From Desulfobulbaceae bacterium (GTDB lineage Bacteria; Bacteroidota; Ignavibacteria; Kapaibacteriales; UBA2268): a DNA stretch of 64,000 nucleotides. A program made the position numbers and the translations under genes. The notes below the pieces were generated by a model that saw only the letters and a program-made list of their open reading frames with translations, was not told the origin of the DNA and searched no databases. Numbering within the stretch: the stretch's first letter is position 1; each line of letters opens with the position of its first letter. Location: NCBI GenBank assembly GCA_018335795.1, contig JAGXRP010000077.1:1-64000 (forward strand), read 5' to 3'. Shown here piece after piece: positions 19,765-28,397 of the stretch.

Positions 19765-20364
19765 TTAATTCTGTTTAATATCTTCTTGTAAATAAACTGC
19801 AGTTTTTGCTAACATGTCTTGAAAGGCTTGGCGTTTTTGACCCAATACAAAAAAGCAACCAATTATAACAATGAAACCAAGCAAAGAGCCCAAAATACCA
19901 AATAAAAAGAAACCTGTAATAGCTGCTGCAATTGATACAACATTTGAAATATTTTTAACAATATATCTTATCGCCAATGAGCTGAATTGTGCATTTTCAG
20001 CATTTTCGCTGCCAATTCTGATACCTAATGTTAATTTGCCAAAACTAAATGCAAAGAAAAGTTCGGTAGAGAAATAAATCAGCCCAATAATAGTTCCGGG
20101 AAGTTCTATTTTTGCAGCGTGCTCGAACAAATCTAATATTTCGACTGTATTTGAAGTCGCCATGGACATGATTTCTGTCAATGTACCCGATAAAATCATA
20201 TAAAGCATAACAAGTAAAGCAATAATAAAATTATCAATAAAATATGCCAAAAACCTTTTGCCGAATCCAACCCTATTGTAATACGGGTTAACATATGCAT
20301 AATCCGGCATGTACTGAGCATATTGCTCATAATTTGATTGATTTGGTGTAGAACTGTCAGTCAT
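19765..20364 (-). CDS. RDD family membrane protein
   Basis: VGFGKRFLAYFIDNFIIALLVM and later TM segments, RDD-type. Confidence 0.85.
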   Translation of the reverse strand: MTDSSTPNQSNYEQYAQYMPDYAYVNPYYNRVGFGKRFLAYFIDNFIIALLVMLYMILSGTLTEIMSMATSNTVEILDLFEHAAKIELPGTIIGLIYFSTELFFAFSFGKLTLGIRIGSENAENAQFSSLAIRYIVKNISNVVSIAAAITGFFLFGILGSLLGFIVIIGCFFVLGQKRQAFQDMLAKTAVYLQEDIKQN

Positions 20365-20376
20365 GGTCTCTCCTTA

Positions 20377-21729
20377 TTATTTGATTAATCCAATAGCAAA
20401 CATCACTTCGTTTCTAGCTTGTAAATAGCTGAAAACGGCATTTATTCTGTTGATTTGTGCGGTAATCATTTGAGCGTTGGAAATTGTCAATTCAAAAATC
20501 CCCAATGCGCCCGCTTTATATCGCTCGTTTACGCTTTCATAATTTTTCTCGGCTGCAAATAAAGCTCTACGCGACACTTCGATTTGCTTTTCAGCAGCAT
20601 CCAGATTCAGAAAAGAATTTTGTACAGATTGCCTGACTTCTTGCTCTTTTTTCAAATATTGTACTTCAGATTGAACATGTTGCAATTTTGACGTTTGAAC
20701 TTGTAAATTGGTCGAAAAATTACTGAAAACCGGGAAATTAAGTGTCAATCCTAAAAATGAACGTCCTCTTTCAGCCAATTCGTTGAATTCCGTATGATTC
20801 CATCGCCATCCGCCGGTAGCAATCAACGAAGGATAATACTGACCTACTGAATTTTTCAAGCGTGCTTCGGACGCTTCTAAAGAATGTTCAAAAGCTTTCA
20901 AATCAAGTCTTTCCGTCAATGCTTTATTGACGGCAGCCCCGAATGAACCTATTTCTTTACGGAAATCTGTCACATCAATTTCGGCTATATCCGATGGCAA
21001 ACTTGATTCTAAAAATGAGGCATCCATATCCGGATTCATACCCATCATAATCAAAAGAGTAGCTCGAGATTTATTGAAATTACTTTCCGATATTATTAAT
21101 TCGATTTCCTTATTTCCGATATCTGCTTCTTGAGCATATAGGTCGGTGATAGCAATTGTACCTGATTCGTGCATTGCCTGCAAACGCGTCAATTCAAATT
21201 TGGACTGTTGTAGGTTTTCGTTCCTAATTTCAACAATTTTGGAATTTTTGATTACCTCGACATACTGAGTATAAACCATTTGTTTGACACTGATGATTGA
21301 GAACTCATTACTGAAATTTGAGGAGCTGAGATTATTTTGGGCACGAGCATAATTTGCTTCACGAGAAAATCCGTCAAAAAGTGGCAGAGATAGTTGTGCG
21401 TTCATAAAATATGAATCGGGACTTGAGCCGGGAATATCGAACACCACACCTTCAAAATTCACCGACCTTGTTGCATCGGGATTCAAAATGCGCGAATAGC
21501 CTGTATTGAAATCAAACCTTGGCAAATAATTCCCGAAAGCATTTGTCAGGTCTGCACTTGCGGTAGCGACTTGTTGGCGATTGACCATCAAATCATAGTT
21601 GTTGATAACAGCTATGTCAATACTCTCTTGAAGACTAAAAACTCTTTTACTTCTTGAACCAAAGTCTTGGCTTTGGATTGCGAGCGTTCCAAATAAAATT
21701 GTAAAAACTACTAAGCGAATGAATAACAT
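20377..21729 (-). CDS. TolC family outer membrane efflux protein
   Basis: Signal peptide; paired repeats with SLQESIDIAVINNYDL, FNTGYSRILNP, LSLPLFDGFSREANYARAQ, LTLNFPVFSNFSTNLQVQ. Confidence 0.92.
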   Translation of the reverse strand: MLFIRLVVFTILFGTLAIQSQDFGSRSKRVFSLQESIDIAVINNYDLMVNRQQVATASADLTNAFGNYLPRFDFNTGYSRILNPDATRSVNFEGVVFDIPGSSPDSYFMNAQLSLPLFDGFSREANYARAQNNLSSSNFSNEFSIISVKQMVYTQYVEVIKNSKIVEIRNENLQQSKFELTRLQAMHESGTIAITDLYAQEADIGNKEIELIISESNFNKSRATLLIMMGMNPDMDASFLESSLPSDIAEIDVTDFRKEIGSFGAAVNKALTERLDLKAFEHSLEASEARLKNSVGQYYPSLIATGGWRWNHTEFNELAERGRSFLGLTLNFPVFSNFSTNLQVQTSKLQHVQSEVQYLKKEQEVRQSVQNSFLNLDAAEKQIEVSRRALFAAEKNYESVNERYKAGALGIFELTISNAQMITAQINRINAVFSYLQARNEVMFAIGLIK

Positions 21730-21820
21730 TCAAAAACTCCCTGTTCAGTTTAATAACAACAATTATACGTTTTGATTCAATAATTGGTTACACATTTAGC
21801 AACAAATTTTCAGATTGTAA

Positions 21821-23323
21821 CTAATTCTCAGGATATGAGACGATTTTAGACTTCTTGTTGTTTTGAGCGATTGCACGAATTTTGAAAGAAAATGGCTTGG
21901 AATCGTCGCGTGGTACAATTTCAAAGACTTGCTTGGTAACGATTTGTTTGTCCTTGCTGATGTTTTGTGCCCCAATAATCTCGCGAGCCACGGCATTACC
22001 CTCGGTGATTTCAATATTCTTGATATAATTTTCAGCCCCTTGGTGTAAGCCATATGAATTTGTAAATACCCTAACTTTATTTTTCTCAAATCGTGCAATC
22101 CTGTGAATTTCAGGCTCGGGAAAGTCTTTGACTAATATTTTGTACTTTTTTCCGACTGATTTATCATTCACGAATCTTTCAATTACGTATTCTTTGTTTA
22201 TATCATCCGAATTTGGGGTGAAAGTAAAAGGCATATTATTTTCGGAAACATGAACAGCTCTGCCTTCTGAATTAATCAACTTTGTGACACTTTCTCGATT
22301 GCTTAACATAGGTAGGTTCGGTTCGATAGTAAATTTCACATCCGGATACATTGTTTCCGAATAAATCGGGTCGTCGAGCAACTCGGCAATCACTCTAAAT
22401 TCCCTTGATAATTCTTTACCGTCTGCATGCCGGACAATGTTCAATTTCACTTTAATAGAGCCAAATTCGGGAGTATCACCTTCGACAACAATAGTATTAT
22501 TGGTAAATCCGACTATTTTTGCAGTACCCTTGTTCGATTTATCCGGAGTATGAGATAATTCAATAATTGGCTGACGACGCAGGTCACGATTCAAATCTAA
22601 CCCAAATACAAAAATTTCGTTTCTCCATTTAGTATAAGCAATACTCCGCACTATATCGTCAGTAGGAGTCAGGACAACATTTGCTGAGATTAATGTTGGG
22701 TTTTCTCCTGATGGGCTAATAACGACAGTATCAACTCTTGAAGCACTTGCATTAGCCATTTCTAAAGCTACTGCAGCACCTTCAAAATCATAAACAACTT
22801 GATAATTTAAGATAAATCTGATATTATCCTTGACTACTGCTCCGAAAGTTTCGGGGTCATTGCTAACGGCGGTCGCTTCAACGTTCACAATGAAAGTATT
22901 GTTTTTCAATTCGTTCATCACAGGGTGCCAAAAAAATTTGGCATTTTGATTTTTCAAATCCTCCGATACTCTAAAATAGCGAGTATTACCGGATTTTTCG
23001 TCCATTAAATTAATTTTTCGATTGATTGATTGATCTTCAATTTCAAATTCAAATTTGACATTTTTTACATTTCCGGTAAAATAAATTGTATTAATCGTAT
23101 CGGCGCTGACTATTTTCATTCCGGTGGAATCAAAGGTCAACAAGGTATTAAGAGCATTTTTTTCGGCTTTAAGATTAAAAGGTAGTTGAAAGATTCGGTT
23201 ATCGGTAATGTGTTTACCGGATTCTTCTTCCTTTTTACTTTGTGGAATTAATAGAATCAGAGCGGCTAAATACAGCACGAAATAGATTTCAATCACTCTT
23301 TTTTTTCGGTTGTAACTCATCAA
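21821..23323 (-). CDS. Divergent GldM-like protein (single N-terminal TM plus large periplasmic region)
   Basis: N-terminus NRKKRVIEIYFVLYLAALILLIP resembles GldM TPRQKMINLMYLVFIAMLALN; long beta-rich periplasmic region; 2 nt downstream of a GldL-like ORF. Confidence 0.6.
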   Translation of the reverse strand: MMSYNRKKRVIEIYFVLYLAALILLIPQSKKEEESGKHITDNRIFQLPFNLKAEKNALNTLLTFDSTGMKIVSADTINTIYFTGNVKNVKFEFEIEDQSINRKINLMDEKSGNTRYFRVSEDLKNQNAKFFWHPVMNELKNNTFIVNVEATAVSNDPETFGAVVKDNIRFILNYQVVYDFEGAAVALEMANASASRVDTVVISPSGENPTLISANVVLTPTDDIVRSIAYTKWRNEIFVFGLDLNRDLRRQPIIELSHTPDKSNKGTAKIVGFTNNTIVVEGDTPEFGSIKVKLNIVRHADGKELSREFRVIAELLDDPIYSETMYPDVKFTIEPNLPMLSNRESVTKLINSEGRAVHVSENNMPFTFTPNSDDINKEYVIERFVNDKSVGKKYKILVKDFPEPEIHRIARFEKNKVRVFTNSYGLHQGAENYIKNIEITEGNAVAREIIGAQNISKDKQIVTKQVFEIVPRDDSKPFSFKIRAIAQNNKKSKIVSYPEN

Positions 23324-23325
23324 AC

Positions 23326-24105
23326 TTAAATCCTCGATTGCAAAATTCGCTCAAGTTCTTTACGTACCGCTGCTTCGATTTCGGCTTTTTTGATTGATTC
23401 GGCGGCTTTGTTTAGTGTTTCGATATTTTGTTGAAGGTTCTGTAGTTCGGCATTGGTTTTTTCCATGATTCCAATCATTTTAGGATTGGGATTGGACATA
23501 TCGGCATAACTTTGGTTTAGTTCTTCCAATTTCGAAAGTATTTGTCCTTGATTTGTAACAAATGCTTTCATCGTTACAGAAATTTCTTCTAATTGTACAA
23601 CAGCACTTGCAAAATCTACCGAAATCTCGCCCACTTCATCCATTAGTAATGCTGAGTCTGAACTTTCTCCTTGAGTACTATACTTTTCTTGTTCATCATC
23701 GGGAGTAAAAAGCATAACAATAAACATTGTGGCAAGCATACCTGCTTCGAAAATCACACCTGCAATCACCATTTCGTCTGTCAGTAAATCGCTGAATCGT
23801 CTTAAACCAATCAAAACAAGTAATATTGCAGCTCCGAAATAGACAAATGAATTGATTACAGCAAAAAAATAGCGATTAACGACTTCTTGCATCCAGAGCA
23901 TTGTACCACGCCAAAAGCCCAAAACATATGAAATTTGCACTTCGCGTTTGATATATTTGTTTATATCTCGCTCGAAAACACAGATTTTCCATAATGTAAG
24001 AAGTATAGCAAAAGAGCCGGCTTGCTTTTCATATCTAAGTTCATGATAAATATCCCTTAACAAGGAACGGCCCTGTAGTGACATTAACGAATCAATTTTT
24101 TCCAT
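23326..24105 (-). CDS. Divergent GldL-like protein (two TM helices plus cytoplasmic coiled coil)
   Basis: TM1 FFAVINSFVYFGAAILLVLIGL, TM2 EMVIAGVIFEAGMLATMFIVMLFTPDDE with an acidic residue in TM2 as in GldL; coiled-coil tail with LEELNQSYADMS and repeated heptads. Confidence 0.6.
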   Translation of the reverse strand: MEKIDSLMSLQGRSLLRDIYHELRYEKQAGSFAILLTLWKICVFERDINKYIKREVQISYVLGFWRGTMLWMQEVVNRYFFAVINSFVYFGAAILLVLIGLRRFSDLLTDEMVIAGVIFEAGMLATMFIVMLFTPDDEQEKYSTQGESSDSALLMDEVGEISVDFASAVVQLEEISVTMKAFVTNQGQILSKLEELNQSYADMSNPNPKMIGIMEKTNAELQNLQQNIETLNKAAESIKKAEIEAAVRKELERILQSRI

Positions 24106-24123
24106 CTTTGTGAACCCTTTTAA

Positions 24124-25206
24124 TTAGGTTTTTGTTTTGAAAATTACAATAATTCCCGCTACGAAAAATATCATATTTGCCATCCAACCTGCAACAATAG
24201 GCTGTATATCCATAGTTTGTGCCAAAGGTTGGCTCACTTTCAGAAAAATGATATAGAAAAATGAAATAACCAAAGCTGCACCAATTTGTATAGCAATACC
24301 ACCTTTGCGTCTAACTGAAGCAAAAGGTACGCCAAAAAGTATTACAATGAAATTGGCAAATGGAAAGGCAAATTGACCATGATAATCAATTTGCAATTCT
24401 CTGACATTTCTGCCTCCACTTTGCAAAATTTCGATGAACTCGGCTAATTCGTCAAAATTCATCTCATCAGGTGATTTTTTCAGCTTTGCGATTTTGCTAT
24501 CTGTGATATTTAAGGTGATTTCGAGCGAATCGTGCTTGATTGTATTTACGTTATTTCCTGAATAAATTCGCTCTATGACTTGCTTCATCATCCATTTTTG
24601 CTTTACTTCATCCCACAGGATTATGTTCGATTCGATGCGCCGAGACAATCTTGGAGTAACTTCGTCCGTGAAGTATTCAATAGCAATTCGGCTGCCGGAT
24701 TTGATGTCCGAATCATAATGTTGCATAAGCAAATTAACCGTTGGTCCCTCTCGGAAATACAGGTTATAAATCGGTGCATTTGAATTTGATGTCGAAAAAT
24801 ACTTATTGGATATGTCGTGCTTTTGCTTATTAGATTCTGGTACTACCCAGCCATTGAAGTACAAATGAGCGAAACTAATAAGAATTGCCATAGTTACAAA
24901 AGGCAGCATTATGCGGTATAAGCTGACGCCGCCTGACTTCATTGCTGTAATTTCGTTCAAAGTTGACATCCGCCCCATCGTAAACAATGTGGAAAGCAAG
25001 GATGCTATTGGAGTAAGCATTTTGATTATTTCTGGCATAAAGTAGAAATAGTAACTTGCAATTACCTCAACAGACGCATTTTGGTCGAGGAATTTATCGA
25101 GGTTGCTCATCAAATCAATAACTACAAATATCATGCTCAATGCAGCTTGAGCAAAAATAAATGTAAATATGAATTGCTTTATTATGTATCTATCAATGAT
25201 TTTCAT
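24124..25206 (-). CDS. LptF/LptG (YjgP/YjgQ) family permease
   Basis: KIIDRYIIKQFIFTFIFAQAALSMIFVVIDLMSNLDKFL; LNEITAMKSGGVSLYRIMLPF. Confidence 0.92.
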   Translation of the reverse strand: MKIIDRYIIKQFIFTFIFAQAALSMIFVVIDLMSNLDKFLDQNASVEVIASYYFYFMPEIIKMLTPIASLLSTLFTMGRMSTLNEITAMKSGGVSLYRIMLPFVTMAILISFAHLYFNGWVVPESNKQKHDISNKYFSTSNSNAPIYNLYFREGPTVNLLMQHYDSDIKSGSRIAIEYFTDEVTPRLSRRIESNIILWDEVKQKWMMKQVIERIYSGNNVNTIKHDSLEITLNITDSKIAKLKKSPDEMNFDELAEFIEILQSGGRNVRELQIDYHGQFAFPFANFIVILFGVPFASVRRKGGIAIQIGAALVISFFYIIFLKVSQPLAQTMDIQPIVAGWMANMIFFVAGIIVIFKTKT

Positions 25207-27211
25207 TTATACTTATTTGCCATTTAATATTTGATTCGTAACTTGCTAAAACGATTTTGTAGGCTTTTACTTTTTTCCCATATTCAGCGGCATATTCATA
25301 TTCGAGAATTTTGAATTTCCCGTCAAGTGATTTAAGCGTAATCGTACATTCTACAATTTCGATTTTCACAAGATTATCGCTGATAATTTCAGCGTTAAAG
25401 CCCGGATAAAGATGAAAATTGACGAGCTTAATCTCATTTAATTCAAAATTATCAATTCCTTCGATTTCCTTATCCTCAATTTTCATAGTTCTATTTGTTG
25501 GCAATCCAAAACCGTAATGCATAGCTTCGATTTCGTTTTCGCTGAATTTGAGCATCTTTGATTGCGTCCTATCATCGAGCCAGAACAAATTCCCACCCGA
25601 AGTTGCAGGCAAAGGGTTTTGTTCCATTTCAACATCTTGCAAGACATTATGTGATTGAGTTGAACGAAACAGATTGCGCAATTCAGGGTATGCCGTGTAA
25701 TTATATGTACCCGGGTCGGTAAAAATTTCTCGCCCATGAATAAAAAGACAAAAACTTAGTTGGTCATTGTGGGCGTGACCACCCTTGCCATTTTGCCCTA
25801 AACTGCCACACCTGAAATAAAGTTTAAATTTATTGCGATTTATGATATATACTCCAAAATCATCAAATCTATTTGAGCTCTTACGCACATCGTATTTATC
25901 ATGTAAATAGCGCAAGTCTTTAGAAAAAATGTTCTCTTTGGTCGCAAATGTGAATGGTGGATTAGCTCTGAGGAAGTATCCTGAATCATCATCTCCGATT
26001 TTGGGGTATCGTCCATCGTCAAGAGAAGTTGCAGCTGAAAACTTCTCTATAGCATGGATTCTGTTCATCACTTCATCGGAGAAGATAATTCGATTGCCTT
26101 CAACTTTAAAACTATCATCTGAGTTGATAAGCATATTCAACCAATTCAATCTATTATCACCAATTTTTTCGATTGCTTTTAATGAGGTGAAAAGCATTTC
26201 CGAAACGAAAAAATGATATGGTAAAGAAGCTTCGAAGTTTCCGCCATCGGAACCAAATTGGTACAAGATTTCTTCTGCCAGCATATTCAAAGCAAAACGT
26301 AAAGTTCTGATTTTTTTATCTGATGCCCCCAAAAAAGATGACAGGATTATCAGCCCGCAAACTCCGGCGAAATAATGATTGCCCCTCATTCCACCTGACC
26401 ATTCCAAATTTTTGCGTATGAAATTATAATGGTCTTCAAGCGTTGCTGAAATGATTATATCTTTTTCGGAAACCGTTAAGCCATACTGCTTTTTAATTGC
26501 CAAATAAGCACAGATGTTCACCACTCTGATAGCAGCATCCATAGCAGTCATCCATTGAGTGCCGAAATATGGTGGATTAGACATAATGAAGTCTATTGCA
26601 ATATTATCGGCTGCTTTGATATATTTCAAATCACCCGAAACTCGGCTTGCGAATGCCATCCAAGGTAGAAATTGCAATCGCCCAATTTCCCATGGCACTT
26701 TGATATCAACGCCTTCGATAGCACCGTATCTTATCTTTCTGTGCCAAGTGTTTTCGTTCCATCTATATCCGGAAGCAAAATCGCGTTGCCAATCAATTAG
26801 TTTGTAGCTTTCCGGCAAATTTCGCGAAATTTGTAACGAATGCTTTTGGTTTTGTTCATTTATGTGCTTTATTATATACTCTCTGTGACTTTGATAAGAA
26901 TTTTCGTAATAATGCCCGCAATTGATGTCATATTGACCTAAGACATCGAATCTATGCTCAAGTATTCGGTCGCAAACATTGAAGAGTATATCGCTTTTTT
27001 CTTTGTCAAAATTGGAGATAAAATCTTTGAAAATATCAAAATTGAGATTTTGCACCTCAACTGCCTTCCCCAAAAAAGAAGATTTCGTCGAGTAAAGCTG
27101 ATGCCTGTAACGGTTTTTGAGAAATTCTGTGATTTTCCACACGAACTTATCGAGCAGGAATTTTGTGCCTCTCTTTTTGTTAAGTGATAGTATGTTATCT
27201 ATAATTTGCAT
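25193..27211 (-). CDS. Heparinase II/III family protein
   Basis: GKGGHAHNDQLSFCLFIHGREIFTDPGTYNYTAYPELRNLFRSTQSHNVLQ, conserved heparinase II/III core. Confidence 0.9.
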   Translation of the reverse strand: MQIIDNILSLNKKRGTKFLLDKFVWKITEFLKNRYRHQLYSTKSSFLGKAVEVQNLNFDIFKDFISNFDKEKSDILFNVCDRILEHRFDVLGQYDINCGHYYENSYQSHREYIIKHINEQNQKHSLQISRNLPESYKLIDWQRDFASGYRWNENTWHRKIRYGAIEGVDIKVPWEIGRLQFLPWMAFASRVSGDLKYIKAADNIAIDFIMSNPPYFGTQWMTAMDAAIRVVNICAYLAIKKQYGLTVSEKDIIISATLEDHYNFIRKNLEWSGGMRGNHYFAGVCGLIILSSFLGASDKKIRTLRFALNMLAEEILYQFGSDGGNFEASLPYHFFVSEMLFTSLKAIEKIGDNRLNWLNMLINSDDSFKVEGNRIIFSDEVMNRIHAIEKFSAATSLDDGRYPKIGDDDSGYFLRANPPFTFATKENIFSKDLRYLHDKYDVRKSSNRFDDFGVYIINRNKFKLYFRCGSLGQNGKGGHAHNDQLSFCLFIHGREIFTDPGTYNYTAYPELRNLFRSTQSHNVLQDVEMEQNPLPATSGGNLFWLDDRTQSKMLKFSENEIEAMHYGFGLPTNRTMKIEDKEIEGIDNFELNEIKLVNFHLYPGFNAEIISDNLVKIEIVECTITLKSLDGKFKILEYEYAAEYGKKVKAYKIVLASYESNIKWQISINENH

Positions 27212-27299
27212 TTTTTATCATTACAAATATCAAAATTAAAAATTATTTCGCTATATCATAGTCTTTATTTTTATTTATTTGTACAAAATTGGATAAACA

Positions 27300-27515
27300 A
27301 TGTCAAATTTAATATCGAACAGCTTAAATATCAATGATTACGAGATATTAATCCGTCGTCGTGGCGAAACGGACTATGCCTCATATTGTCCTCAACTGAA
27401 CCTAATGCTGGTAGGTTCGTATCACGAAGAGGTTGAAAACAAGATGTACGAAAAAGTCGTTAGCCATATTGAAGAACTGAAAAAGCTTACAGGCACAGAC
27501 CCTTCAAATAACTAA
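27300..27515 (+). CDS. Small HicB-like (UPF0150-fold) protein
   Basis: YEILIRRRGETDYASYCPQLNLMLVGSYHEEVENKMYEKVVSHIEEL fits the pattern Y-x-Y-x-A-x-x-P-x-L-x-x-x-G-x-S-x-E-E. Confidence 0.6.
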   Translation: MSNLISNSLNINDYEILIRRRGETDYASYCPQLNLMLVGSYHEEVENKMYEKVVSHIEELKKLTGTDPSNN

Positions 27516-27516
27516 T

Positions 27517-28383
27517 ATGTCTGAGAAATTTTCACTTTTTGTACATCCTTGGTACAGAATTGCCTTTTTTTTAGTGGCAGTCTTAATTTTTTGGACTGCC
27601 TCTTTTTATTTGGGACCAATAAATTTTGAATTCGACATCTTATACTTAGTTATTTGGCCAATTTTCATGATTGCAATCTCAGGTTACATAGAATGGAGCC
27701 GACCTGGTAAACATTTTTGGGCTTTCGGGTTAGATTTTGATAAGACTGCTATGCATAATATTGCACTTGCTTTTGCTTTAGCAATGACTTTTGTTGTGCT
27801 ATTTTTGATTTCTTCATTTGTATTATTTGAAGTTAGAATCGCAAGTTTCGGCATCCCAATTTTATATTTGTTACTTTATCATGTGTTTGTAGCATTTATC
27901 GAAGAAATTTTTCTACGTGGAATAATTCTCCAATCACTTGTGGATAAAATCGGCTTTGCCGGAGCAGCCTTATCTACATCAGTGATATTTGCAGCATTAC
28001 ACATTTGGAATCCCGGAATTGATGTCTTATCCTTAATAAACATAACAATAGCAGGCTTAGTGCTTTCATTTATGTATTTCAAAACCAAAACGTTGTGGAT
28101 GTCCATAACCTTTCATTATTTCTGGAATGTTGGCTTAGCGTTGTTTCTTGGTGTAAATTTGAGCGGTTATAGAGCGGAATCGTCATTGATTATTATAAGT
28201 GAAGTTCCTAAGAATTTTTTTTGGGGTGGACATTTTGGTCCAGAAAGTGGCCTGATAACAACTTTTTTCTTAATTGCGATATTTTATCCAATTGCAAAAT
28301 ATGGAAAAATATCACCTTTTGTAACATCGAAATTGTTTAAGCGTCGTTATAACGAATCTATAGTGAAACTAAATAATAGTTAA
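27517..28383 (+). CDS. CPBP family intramembrane metalloprotease
   Basis: EEIFLRGIILQSL, IFAALHIWNPG, HYFWNVGLALFLG. Confidence 0.9.
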   Translation: MSEKFSLFVHPWYRIAFFLVAVLIFWTASFYLGPINFEFDILYLVIWPIFMIAISGYIEWSRPGKHFWAFGLDFDKTAMHNIALAFALAMTFVVLFLISSFVLFEVRIASFGIPILYLLLYHVFVAFIEEIFLRGIILQSLVDKIGFAGAALSTSVIFAALHIWNPGIDVLSLINITIAGLVLSFMYFKTKTLWMSITFHYFWNVGLALFLGVNLSGYRAESSLIIISEVPKNFFWGGHFGPESGLITTFFLIAIFYPIAKYGKISPFVTSKLFKRRYNESIVKLNNS

Positions 28384-28397
28384 TATCTGAATCCAAT

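Noticed and set aside
27300-28383. Toxin-antitoxin pair made of the HicB-like ORF and the next gene
   Set aside because: The next gene is a CPBP intramembrane protease, not a HicA toxin.
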